DNA from: a virus
Direction: 5' to 3' (one strand)
Length of the DNA stretch: 32,973 nucleotides
Virus record (IMG/VR): IMGVR_UViG_3300043466_002588
Coordinates: 1 to 32,973 of that record
Made by a program: the position numbers and the translations under genes. The notes beneath the pieces are model-generated. The model ran no database searches and was not told the origin of the DNA. It saw only the letters and a list, made by a program, of their open reading frames with translations. This document shows positions 15,645 through 23,156 of the stretch, piece after piece (within the stretch, counting starts at the first letter, position 1; every line of letters begins with the position of its first letter).

Positions 15645-16945
15645 TAATCTATCTTTTTGAGTTTTGGTAGTTCTATCTTCTTTAATGTTGGAAGCTTTAA
15701 TGCTACTGGTTTGGGCACTACTTCTAGGATCGTGCTCAGCTTAGTCTTCATCGCATCATAAGAGAAAGCGGTCTTTACATAGTGTGACTGTCTCTTTGCA
15801 TTGTCTGTGTACTTGGCGTAGTTCTCAAACATATCGACCATCTTCTCTGCTGCGAATTTCATGTTTGCTGTAAACCACTTAGATCCTTGTATCAACATAT
15901 TCTGCGCTTGTGCTGATGGGTGGATATCTGTCAATTCTCCTGGTACAAACACCCCATACTCTAGGCTACAGAAGTCCATGTGTCCTGACCAAGCTGATAC
16001 TATCGCCGGCTTCTTGCTCATAAAGAACTCTGCCAATGGACGACCAAATCCTTCTCCCTTTGTGAGGTACAGCATCGCTTTGACCTTGTTATGGTTGTAC
16101 AGGTAGTTCATGTCCTCATCGCTGAGATCTCCGTGTATTAAGTAGATATTCGGCAGGTCCTTTGAGTCGACCTCCTTGCGTATTGCATCTATGTTCTCTA
16201 GGATCGAGTCCCTATCCATGATCGAGTTTGTGCCTCTTGATGTTTTGAGTATCAGCGCAGGCTTCTTCTTCTTGCCTTTGAAAGTCTCAAGGAATGTCTT
16301 TATTGTCAGTCCTAAATTCTTTCTGTCTTCACCGATTACTCCAGGCAACCAATGTCCTACGAACAGGTAACAGAAGGTCTCAGGTATGCTATCAAGAGCC
16401 GCTACCAGATCAGTTTCTGGGATCTCTGAGTCTTCGATGAATAGATACTTCGTGAGATCAATTCCTTCAAATAGAACATCAACTGGACGCTCCAATTTAA
16501 CGTGTCTAATGATCTGTCCTGTGTTCTGATCTTGTTGATTGAACGTTGACTCTTCGAACACCTTCTTTGCGTGCTGAGATGATACTAGTGTGAGGTTCAT
16601 CCTGTTGCAACCGTCTATCCAGCTTGGGTCGCACAGAGTCGTCTCTATGCCTGCTGTGACTCCAATATTGTATTTACCTACTGGTTGGAACTCATTTGGA
16701 ACTGTGATCTGAATCCAAAGATCTGGTTGCTGTGTGAGTTGATTGATGAGAAGAGGTTTTACCCACTGGTATTTCTCTTCATCTGGACTGTGCCAAGCTG
16801 TATTGCCCCATCTCTGAGGAATTACTTTTACGTCCCACTCATCTTTTTTAGACTCATACAGGGCTTTAACGAAATCGTAACTGCGTGCGCCGTATCCACT
16901 TGATGTAAGGATTGGGCAACTTATAACTGCTAATGGTTTTATCAT
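15644..16945 (-). CDS. Glycosyltransferase family 4 (GT-B fold)
   Basis: In this 433-residue protein, the N-terminal domain starts ISCPILTSSGYGARSYDFV (8-26), the acceptor-side glycine loop of GT-B enzymes. The C-terminal domain has a strand-helix pattern with RKNLGLTIKTF (208-218), LILKTSRG, YLIHGDLSDEDM, and the donor-binding motif GEGFGRPLAEFF (297-308) containing the E-x7-E pattern of retaining GT4 enzymes. The C-terminal tail has a Leu/Pro/Lys repeat (LPTLKKIELPKLKKID). The neighbouring gene at 16951 is a second GT4, separated by five bases. Base composition matches the phage core rather than the AT-rich block. Confidence 0.88.
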   Translation of the reverse strand: MIKPLAVISCPILTSSGYGARSYDFVKALYESKKDEWDVKVIPQRWGNTAWHSPDEEKYQWVKPLLINQLTQQPDLWIQITVPNEFQPVGKYNIGVTAGIETTLCDPSWIDGCNRMNLTLVSSQHAKKVFEESTFNQQDQNTGQIIRHVKLERPVDVLFEGIDLTKYLFIEDSEIPETDLVAALDSIPETFCYLFVGHWLPGVIGEDRKNLGLTIKTFLETFKGKKKKPALILKTSRGTNSIMDRDSILENIDAIRKEVDSKDLPNIYLIHGDLSDEDMNYLYNHNKVKAMLYLTKGEGFGRPLAEFFMSKKPAIVSAWSGHMDFCSLEYGVFVPGELTDIHPSAQAQNMLIQGSKWFTANMKFAAEKMVDMFENYAKYTDNAKRQSHYVKTAFSYDAMKTKLSTILEVVPKPVALKLPTLKKIELPKLKKID

Positions 16946-16950
16946 GACTA

Positions 16951-18390
16951 TTAATATACTAGTGGATGTTTAATCTTTTTAGGAGGTAATGCGTCGATCT
17001 TGATGAACTCGAACTCGGCTCTTGGTTTGAATGTGTCTATCGTCTTCTGAAGTGTGTCTGCAACTCCGTCTGCCATTGCTTGACCTGTCATCTTAGATTC
17101 CTGTGAAGTGACCCATTTTCTTCCAGCCATTCCACGCTCTTGTCTTTCTTGAGGAGTCATATCGTAGACCTGCTTTATCGCTTTGGCCACGTCTCTGAAA
17201 TCGCACCTGTCATCGAAGATATAAGGTGTTGGTATTGAACCTACTAAGCTGAGATTGCTAGGGAATACTGGTATTGCCCACTCACCGTGTTCTTTGAGGG
17301 TTCCAAAGTGATTCGATGGCATGTCCTTGCTTGGCTCAAACCATTTGCCGTCCTTTACAAACCTCATCTGATCTTGCATGCCACCTGTTACGTTGGCTAT
17401 GATCATCTTGCCACACATCATCGACTCTGTGATGCTAAGTCCCCAACCCTCATTTGATGATATAAGTGCTGTGACATCTGCCAAGTTATAAAGCAAGTTC
17501 ATCTGCTCTGGAGTGTATCTGTCTTCTGCGAAGTATACTTTCTGGTAAGATGGGTCGCATAGAAGTTCTACTACTTTTGGAAGATCTGTGCCATGCTCAT
17601 CTGCTTTCTGTGTATGTAAAAGCAACGCACACTTCTTGGCCTTCTCTTTGCCTATCGAGTCTGTGAATTGTGCCCATGCTGCGATGAGGTCCGATGTTGA
17701 TTTCCTTCTGATGTTTCTTGCGTTGTACAGGACCACGAACTCGGGATTAAAGTTTCCAAAGATGCTCTTCTTCATCTCCTCCATCTTCGTATTCGCCTCT
17801 GGCATGAACTCTGTTATCGGATGAAACACCTTGTCGTTGATACCGTGCGGAACGTAGTTGATGATCTTGTCCTTTGCCTTGTCTCCCAGTACGAGCTCTG
17901 TCAGTATCTTCGTCTGCTTTGATATGCACATGAACGCATCACAAGACTCGTAATATGATTTGTTGTAGAGTGGAGCTGGAGCGCAATCCCATATAGAGAG
18001 GTACGTGATCGGAACTTTCTTTCTGATCTCTGCTTCCATGTCAAACAGCCATACATAGTATCTTGGGTCTGTGAAAAGCATCAGTGCATCTGGCTTCTCT
18101 ATCTCGATAAGCTGGCGGATCATGTCTGGATTTCCATAACCGTCTGTTGGGTATAAGATCACCGAAGCATCAGAAATACCGAGCATATTGTTAGTATCTT
18201 GTGAAAGGTCTAATCTCTTGCCTTTCTCTGGGTGGTTTATGCCTCCTGACACCTGGACCCAGTTAAACCTGTGTGCGGATCCTAAAACTATTTCCCTTGA
18301 CATCGTAGCCACACCTGAGTGCATTCTAAGATCATCTCCGAGAAATAGTATCTTCTTTCTTTTATTTTGTGGAATGTAACCGTTTATCAT
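16951..18390 (-). CDS. Glycosyltransferase family 4 (GT-B fold), first gene of the glycan cluster
   Basis: In this 479-residue protein, FLGDDLRMHSGVATMSREI (16-34) is the N-terminal glycine-rich acceptor loop, and TYLSIWDCAPAPLY (129-142) lies at the domain cleft. NARNIRRKSTSDLI (223-236, with R229/K230 as likely phosphate ligands) begins the donor domain. NEGWGLSITES (313-323) is the E-x7-E motif of retaining GT4 enzymes. The Asp/Met/Pro-rich C-terminal part is longer than usual for the family. It lies three bases after the stop of the ribbon-helix-helix-like gene, so that gene and the whole glycan cluster may be read as one transcript. Confidence 0.88.
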   Translation of the reverse strand: MINGYIPQNKRKKILFLGDDLRMHSGVATMSREIVLGSAHRFNWVQVSGGINHPEKGKRLDLSQDTNNMLGISDASVILYPTDGYGNPDMIRQLIEIEKPDALMLFTDPRYYVWLFDMEAEIRKKVPITYLSIWDCAPAPLYNKSYYESCDAFMCISKQTKILTELVLGDKAKDKIINYVPHGINDKVFHPITEFMPEANTKMEEMKKSIFGNFNPEFVVLYNARNIRRKSTSDLIAAWAQFTDSIGKEKAKKCALLLHTQKADEHGTDLPKVVELLCDPSYQKVYFAEDRYTPEQMNLLYNLADVTALISSNEGWGLSITESMMCGKMIIANVTGGMQDQMRFVKDGKWFEPSKDMPSNHFGTLKEHGEWAIPVFPSNLSLVGSIPTPYIFDDRCDFRDVAKAIKQVYDMTPQERQERGMAGRKWVTSQESKMTGQAMADGVADTLQKTIDTFKPRAEFEFIKIDALPPKKIKHPLVY

Positions 18391-18393
18391 GTC

Positions 18394-18624
18394 TTATTGT
18401 AACTTTGTTTGTTTGATTTGATCTACGAAAGTACTGCCTGTGTAATATGTATTGTATGTACTATGGATCTTGTGTCTGAATTCTGCGTCTGTAATGTAAA
18501 GAAACAGCGCTCTCTCTGTCAGATCTTGCAAGTACATCTTATTCATCTTCGTAAGAACTCTGAAGTCTTCGTAGATGCCTATAGGAACCTTGATAGATGT
18601 GAGTGTTTTTTCTTGTGAAATCAT
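18394..18624 (-). CDS. Small ribbon-helix-helix-like protein
   Basis: In this 76-residue protein, residues ~7-45 fit the ribbon-helix-helix pattern: a short strand TSIKVPIGIYEDF, a first helix RVLTKMNK, and a second helix YLQDLTERALFLYI. The Ile/Lys/Val residues of the strand would contact DNA. The C-terminus (HKIHSTYNTYYTGSTFVDQI) is a polar tail. RHH proteins are usually repressors, so it could regulate the glycan operon it precedes by three bases. The resemblance is by pattern only and the confidence is moderate. The 46-base gap before its start contains TATTTATAG close to the ATG. Confidence 0.7.
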   Translation of the reverse strand: MISQEKTLTSIKVPIGIYEDFRVLTKMNKMYLQDLTERALFLYITDAEFRHKIHSTYNTYYTGSTFVDQIKQTKLQ

Positions 18625-18670
18625 GTCTTTTATCTATAAATATACACAAAATGTTTATGATGTATATTTT

Positions 18671-19576
18671 TTAGATATTTTTTTTATCACACATCGATGA
18701 GTCATTCTTGAACGGACAATACTTACATCCATCTGTATTCTTTGGATATGCTTTGTCTATGTGCTTACCATCTGGAGTGAATGCGTCTTTAACAAATGCC
18801 CTAAGATCTTCGATTGCCTGTTTCATCTTGACTTTGCCCTGAGTTGGTATTACGTGCTGAACTCTCTTTATAGGGAACTCTGCGTCCTCATAAACTTTAC
18901 GTCTTACTATAAAGAACTCTACGTCTACCATATCAGGCTCTACTCCCAGTTTCTTTGAATAGAAATGCTTGTAGAAAAGTAACTGATTAAGCTTTGTCTG
19001 ATCTTTCTTGTCTTTGTCTTTCCATCCTGAAGTACTCGTCTTTATATCGTATATCTTGTACTTGCCACTGATCTTATGCCGCATGATTAAGTCTATGCTA
19101 CCTATCATGAAAACATTTGGTATCTCTTCTACTACTGGCTCTGTGATTGGAATCTCTATGCCTATCAGCTCCTCGTTTTTAAGACTGAAGAACTCTGATC
19201 TTTTCTTCCTAACATATTGTAGTATTGCTATGCCATCATCAATGAACTCTTTGAACTCCTCAGGTTTTGCAAAGTGTGCTCCTTTGTTTTGTTCTAATGC
19301 TTCTTTATAATTCTCTACCATGCGAGACTTAAAGAATTCAAAGAGATCCATTGAATCAGCGGCTTTTCCAGATACAGTGTAGAGTACGTTGATATACTCT
19401 TGGAATGCTTCGTGTAGACTTGTACCGAAAGTAAGATTGATCGAGTTCTCAAACTTCTTGTGCTTCTTCACATACTGGAGATACCAATTGTGGGGACACG
19501 TCTTATACATACTATATTGCGAGTACGATATAGCTTTCTGAGTTGAGTAGTCGATTCCGTAATCTTGCTTAGGCAT
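18671..19576 (-). CDS. PD-(D/E)XK nuclease of RecB/Cas4 type with Fe-S cysteines
   Basis: In this 301-residue protein, C27 (YKTCPHNWY), the helix GTSLHEAF with H55, IGSIDLIM with D162, IYDIKTST with D177 and K179, and NQLLFYKHFY with Q198 give the full RecB-like catalytic pattern. C284, C287 and C296 near the C-terminus join C27 in the four-cysteine arrangement that holds a 4Fe-4S cluster in AddB, Cas4 and Dna2 nucleases. It is expected to cut single-stranded ends with 5'-3' or 3'-5' polarity during replication, recombination or host DNA breakdown. It starts inside the last codons of the zinc-ribbon gene (8-base overlap). No CRISPR array or cas gene is near. Confidence 0.9.
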   Translation of the reverse strand: MPKQDYGIDYSTQKAISYSQYSMYKTCPHNWYLQYVKKHKKFENSINLTFGTSLHEAFQEYINVLYTVSGKAADSMDLFEFFKSRMVENYKEALEQNKGAHFAKPEEFKEFIDDGIAILQYVRKKRSEFFSLKNEELIGIEIPITEPVVEEIPNVFMIGSIDLIMRHKISGKYKIYDIKTSTSGWKDKDKKDQTKLNQLLFYKHFYSKKLGVEPDMVDVEFFIVRRKVYEDAEFPIKRVQHVIPTQGKVKMKQAIEDLRAFVKDAFTPDGKHIDKAYPKNTDGCKYCPFKNDSSMCDKKNI

Positions 19577-19829
19577 CTGGAGTGGTCTGAGTCTGAAGTT
19601 CTTTAGGAAGGAATTCTTGGTTTACATGGCCGCATTGAGTGCATGCAAATGTTGGGATTGGGATGATTGAGTCTTGTGAAGTACCAGTTAAGAACTTAGA
19701 CGCTTTACGTATAATAAGTCCCTCTGTAAATACTTGGCCTCCACAGCTGTCACACTTTATAGGAGTTGTTTTATCGAGTGTGATGTTTAGTTTAGGTGAT
19801 CCGCCACCCATGTTGATTTCTTTTGCCAT
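19569..19829 (-). CDS. Small double-CxxC zinc-binding protein
   Basis: In this 86-residue protein, C26-x-x-C29 (CDSC) and C63-x-x-C66 (CTQC) flank a loop with TEGLIIRKASKFLTGT, making a probable zinc ribbon. The N-terminus is Gly/Asn-rich and the C-terminus Gln/Thr-rich, both probably disordered. Similar small proteins of unknown function occur in large phages next to replication genes. It overlaps the following nuclease gene by eight bases and lies about 50 bases after thioredoxin. Function is unknown; DNA or protein binding is likely. Confidence 0.8.
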   Translation of the reverse strand: MAKEINMGGGSPKLNITLDKTTPIKCDSCGGQVFTEGLIIRKASKFLTGTSQDSIIPIPTFACTQCGHVNQEFLPKELQTQTTPDA

Positions 19830-19879
19830 GTATGTTTTCTATTAAAGTATTGAATCTTTTTGACTCTTGAAAGTGTATC

Positions 19880-20137
19880 TTAAGAGTGTTGCTTTATTTT
19901 ATTGATCAGTAGTTGCTTTGGCATTGCTCCAGTAGTTCTGTCTACCATTTGACCATTCTTTAAGAAGATCAACGTTGGAACTGAAGTGACTGAATATGCT
20001 GATGCCATAGTAGGATTGTCTTGCGCATCGATGTAGTTTATATTAACTCCTGTCTCTGCTGATACCTGTTGTACTACTGGTTTAAACATCTGGCACGGAC
20101 CGCATGTCTTTGTGCTAAAATATATTATGTTTATCAT
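19880..20137 (-). CDS. Thioredoxin/glutaredoxin-like protein
   Basis: This 85-residue minimal thioredoxin fold has FSTKTCGPCQMFKP carrying the C12-G-P-C15 redox site and SVPTLIFLKNG carrying the cis-proline. It is shorter than E. coli thioredoxin (about 108) because it lacks the first strand and helix, as is usual in phage versions. Its probable job is to reduce the C-terminal cysteine pair of the phage ribonucleotide reductase encoded at the right end of the window. Its ATG overlaps the stop of the thymidylate synthase-family gene (four bases), placing it in the nucleotide metabolism operon. Confidence 0.92.
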   Translation of the reverse strand: MINIIYFSTKTCGPCQMFKPVVQQVSAETGVNINYIDAQDNPTMASAYSVTSVPTLIFLKNGQMVDRTTGAMPKQLLINKIKQHS

Positions 20138-21948
20138 TTTGCTTCTAGTATTGATTTGAATTTAAAATATGATTTGTGCTTTTCTACTCCTGGTATATCC
20201 CAGCCGTTTTCGAAGTCTTTGATTGTGTGATGTGGTTTGATGTAATATTGCCAGATCGGATTTTTGATGTACTTCAACCATACACAAAGCAGATCCTCTA
20301 AGTCCATTGGTTTCATATCATATCTTGCACAAAGCTTTTCAAAGTCCTTATACTTAAATCCTGGCTTGAGTATCTTCATCGATGCGGTTGCTGTAGGTCC
20401 TAGTTTACATGTTGACCACTCATCGATCTCAAATAGTCCTTTGAGTTTTGTATCAAGGTTTACGTAGTTTGCGAGATCGCCTGCCATTAGAAGATAGTGG
20501 AAGTTGAATGCATGTAGCTTGTGCTTAGCATTGTATTGGTTCATCGTGTCTACAATTCCGCTAAGACTAGTTCCTGGTTTGATCTTCTCGATGATATGAT
20601 CTGCCCATGGCTCAAAGTGATTGATAACCAAATCTTTAAGTGGGTATCGTGGAGGTTGATTCACACAGCAGCTTACGAAGTTACCTTTATCCTCTTTCAT
20701 GAACTTGTAGAAATCTTTGTATGATCCGTAGTTCTGGAAGTTTAGTAGGATTGTGTTATTGTACCCGTGATTATATTGATTTGATGTGCCTGATCCAAAT
20801 ATCCTGTGTGCATATATCAAGAATAGGTAGTCGTAAGTTCCCCACTCTGGATTTGCAATTGGCTTATAGATATCCCAGGTAAGTGAGTCTTTGCCCATGA
20901 TATAATCTTCGAGCAGGAATATAAATCCTTCAAACCTTCTATCGATGTTGTGGAATAGGTTTACGTTATCGATGTACCCGTCTCCGGTATTAAACTCCCT
21001 TTTCCTTGTGTCAATAAATACCTTTTCTGTTTTTCGGTTGATATCGATGTAGTAATCCAAACACTCTAGCGCGATAGGATTGTAACCGTTTTGATCTAAT
21101 GTAATATTCACTTTAGCTTTTTTTTCTTTGTCTTTTATCAGATATACGCTTGATGAACCTGGAATAGTCTCTTCTTGATATGGTACTGGTTCTGCCTCAT
21201 CATGATAATCTTCGGTCTGGCATTGATAGTCTTCTGATGAAATAGGTCCTGATACCTCTGTTGTCATCTCTGGAACATCTGAATATTTTACCGATGTATA
21301 ACTAATACTTGGCGTAATCTTGTCATAATGCCTTTCGTATACGTGAAGATTTGTAATAAACCAATGCATTTCCCCAAGCTTAGTATTCGTGTCAAAACAA
21401 ACTTTACTCATCAGCTTTGCAAATGTATACTGATCATTACAGAAGCCGTACCATAGATCAATGCTTCTTGCGAATACTGTGAGATTTAGTTTGCCATCTA
21501 CTACAGTGAAGTTAAGCACAACGTTACAGGGAGTGTCTGCGTCATACCTCTCTAGCTCATTTATGTCATAGTGTACAACTATTGCCCTTCTTGTATTCGG
21601 GTTCTTCTTGAGCTCCTGGATAGCACGATCTAACTGCCCATTCTTGTTCCAAAAGTGACCATAGTTTGAATTCACTTCTGTTGTGCCTGGGACCATCATG
21701 TTCTTCCAGATCTTTGCTCTTTGTGATATCTCAGTTGCATCTCTATTGCCCGTAAGATACCAATGCCACTCGTACTCGGCGTAGTCTTGGCTAAAGTTAC
21801 GCTCTGGCTCTGTGATAATCATTTGCATCGGATTTTCCAAAGTAAATGATTTGTTAAATAGGGCTTTAGTACCTGAAAAGTCTTTGCCCATAAACATAGC
21901 TTCTAAGTAGAGCTGCTTAAATGCTTCGTTTGCGTTTTTAAATCTCAT
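20134..21948 (-). CDS. Thymidylate synthase/pyrimidine hydroxymethylase fused to a helical DNA-base-modification-like domain
   Basis: This protein has 604 residues, more than twice a normal thymidylate synthase. Residues 1-210 are the TS fold: NTRRAIV (R120/R121, phosphate), TPCNVVLNF (C141 nucleophile), ARSIDLWYGFC (R161, D164) and LHVYERH (H202, Y204). Aligning from C141, the E. coli Asn177 position is D172; T4 dCMP hydroxymethylase also has Asp there. An acidic linker (210-290) follows. Residues 290-604 are helical with FNFHYLLMAGDL (481-492) and FEIDEWSTCKLGPTA (506-520). To me these resemble the alpha-glutamyl/putrescinyl thymine pyrophosphorylase and 5-hmdU kinase helical domain group found in phages with hypermodified thymine. 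The TS-domain call is firm; the second domain and the hydroxymethylase activity are inference. It overlaps the dCMP deaminase gene by 11 bases. Confidence 0.8.
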   Translation of the reverse strand: MRFKNANEAFKQLYLEAMFMGKDFSGTKALFNKSFTLENPMQMIITEPERNFSQDYAEYEWHWYLTGNRDATEISQRAKIWKNMMVPGTTEVNSNYGHFWNKNGQLDRAIQELKKNPNTRRAIVVHYDINELERYDADTPCNVVLNFTVVDGKLNLTVFARSIDLWYGFCNDQYTFAKLMSKVCFDTNTKLGEMHWFITNLHVYERHYDKITPSISYTSVKYSDVPEMTTEVSGPISSEDYQCQTEDYHDEAEPVPYQEETIPGSSSVYLIKDKEKKAKVNITLDQNGYNPIALECLDYYIDINRKTEKVFIDTRKREFNTGDGYIDNVNLFHNIDRRFEGFIFLLEDYIMGKDSLTWDIYKPIANPEWGTYDYLFLIYAHRIFGSGTSNQYNHGYNNTILLNFQNYGSYKDFYKFMKEDKGNFVSCCVNQPPRYPLKDLVINHFEPWADHIIEKIKPGTSLSGIVDTMNQYNAKHKLHAFNFHYLLMAGDLANYVNLDTKLKGLFEIDEWSTCKLGPTATASMKILKPGFKYKDFEKLCARYDMKPMDLEDLLCVWLKYIKNPIWQYYIKPHHTIKDFENGWDIPGVEKHKSYFKFKSILEAK

Positions 21949-22417
21949 ATCTTGTAATGTCTATAAATTGCTTGAGGAAATCTATGCCTTCAGTCTTTCT
22001 GTACTGGTCTAAGTATACTACACGTTTTATTCCAGATTGTAGTATTAGTTTTGCACACTCGACACACGGAGACAAAGTAAGGTATAATGCGGCCCCGTCT
22101 ACTGAGTGACCTGTCTTCGCAGCTTTTAGAATTGCATTCATCTCTGCGTGGATCACTTCAGGCACAGTAACGCCATGTCTTTCACAGCAATTATCTACGC
22201 CTGCTGGAGTTCCATTATACCCAAATGATATTATGTTATTATCCTTGACTATGACAGCGCCTACTTTAGATCTTGTGCAATGAGACAGTGTTGAGATCTC
22301 CTTTGCAATATTTAAGTAGACAGTGTCTAGTTTACGTTGTTTTGTCATTTCTTTAAGTTGTGCTTGTGTGTATACGCTGATCTGGACTCCGTATCCGTAT
22401 AAGTTGTAAGTTTCCAT
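21938..22417 (-). CDS. dCMP deaminase
   Basis: I place the start at ATG 22417 (METYNLYGYG), which immediately follows the dUTPase stop and has GGAG nine bases upstream. A longer frame to 22468 would overlap the dUTPase gene by 50 bases. In the resulting 159-residue protein, HAEMNAI (H90, E92) and PCVECAKL (C118, C121) are the zinc and proton-shuttle residues of the cytidine/dCMP deaminase family. RSKVGAVIV and GYNGTPAG are also typical. It converts dCMP to dUMP for thymidylate-type synthesis. The order dUTPase, dCMP deaminase, TS-family enzyme makes a compact dUMP-producing and -using unit. Confidence 0.93.
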   Translation of the reverse strand: METYNLYGYGVQISVYTQAQLKEMTKQRKLDTVYLNIAKEISTLSHCTRSKVGAVIVKDNNIISFGYNGTPAGVDNCCERHGVTVPEVIHAEMNAILKAAKTGHSVDGAALYLTLSPCVECAKLILQSGIKRVVYLDQYRKTEGIDFLKQFIDITRYEI

Positions 22418-22418
22418 C

Positions 22419-22850
22419 TTAGTGTACTCCAGTGCTACCAAATCCTCCAGCGCCTCTTTCTGTTTCAATCTCGTCTAAAGACTCTACCTCTTCTATGTTC
22501 TCGTAGTTCATTTCTATGAGGATAAACTGTATAAGCTTTTGTCCTGGATTGATCATCGATGTGGTTCTTCCTGAGTTGAATACATGGATATGAATCTCTC
22601 CGGTATAATCTTCGTCTACTACCTCTGCGCCTTTTGTGAGTTTATTCTTTGTTGCTACTCCAGACTTATTGTAAGCTATCAGTGCGTATCCAGGTGGTAC
22701 TTGAGCCTTTATGCCTGATGGAATTAGCGCATCTTCTCCAGGTCCTAAAAGAATAGGATTCATATCGTTTGGAGTATAAAAATCGATGCCAGCACTTTTT
22801 GATGTGCCTCTTGATGGTGTTTTAACGTCGCGAATTTTTTGGATCTTCAT
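22419..22850 (-). CDS. dut: dUTP pyrophosphatase (dUTPase)
   Basis: This 143-residue protein has all five motifs of trimeric dUTPase: SAGIDFY (19-25), NKSGVATK (61-68), GAEVVDEDYTGEI (74-86, with D81 as the likely catalytic Asp), PGQKLIQFIL (102-111) and RGAGGFGSTG (132-141, the mobile C-terminal arm). It hydrolyses dUTP to dUMP, keeping uracil out of DNA and feeding the TS-family enzyme. If this phage makes 5-hydroxymethyl-dU, the enzyme would still be needed to limit plain dU. It is one base before the DUF6378-like gene's stop codon. Confidence 0.95.
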   Translation of the reverse strand: MKIQKIRDVKTPSRGTSKSAGIDFYTPNDMNPILLGPGEDALIPSGIKAQVPPGYALIAYNKSGVATKNKLTKGAEVVDEDYTGEIHIHVFNSGRTTSMINPGQKLIQFILIEMNYENIEEVESLDEIETERGAGGFGSTGVH

Positions 22851-22851
22851 T

Positions 22852-23130
22852 CTATTTTGTTTTGTCGTATTCGTCTTTGTAATGCTCTACCATCGCTGTT
22901 AAATATGCTATCGTGTCAAGAACGTTATCGTACTTCTTTGAGTAAGATTCCCTTGACATCTTAAGAGCTACCATACAGAGGTACATGTCTTTTGCGTTGA
23001 TTTGTTTGCCTGTCATAGTAGAAGCCAATGTTGCGGCCTTCTCCATGCTCTCTTTCATAGGACCGTATTTCCTAGAGGATTCTTCAGCTCGGCGATACAC
23101 AATATCTTGAGCGTGTTCGAGTATGTTCAT
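22852..23130 (-). CDS. DUF6378-like protein (MazG-adjacent family of phages)
   Basis: I place the start at ATG 23130 (MNILEHAQDIVYRRAEESS), giving 92 residues. A longer frame to 23274 would run 118 bases into the upstream SGNH-like gene. KYGPMKESMEKAATLASTMTG and the helix MYLCMVALKMSRE followed by DNVLDTIAYLTAMVEHY match DUF6378, a helical family common in large phages that resembles nucleotide-pyrophosphohydrolase helices. I do not see the MazG EExxE metal motif, so enzymatic activity is not supported. It sits directly before dUTPase, which fits a nucleotide-related role. Confidence 0.8.
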   Translation of the reverse strand: MNILEHAQDIVYRRAEESSRKYGPMKESMEKAATLASTMTGKQINAKDMYLCMVALKMSRESYSKKYDNVLDTIAYLTAMVEHYKDEYDKTK

Positions 23131-23156
23131 AATATAATATAAAAATGTTGTGGATA

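Noticed and set aside
18671-19576. Evidence of a CRISPR-Cas system because of the Cas4-like nuclease
   Set aside because: No direct-repeat array or other cas gene was seen anywhere in the window.
22418-22468. Longer N-terminus for dCMP deaminase
   Set aside because: It would overlap the C-terminal motif 5 of dUTPase; the ATG at 22417 has GGAG at good spacing.
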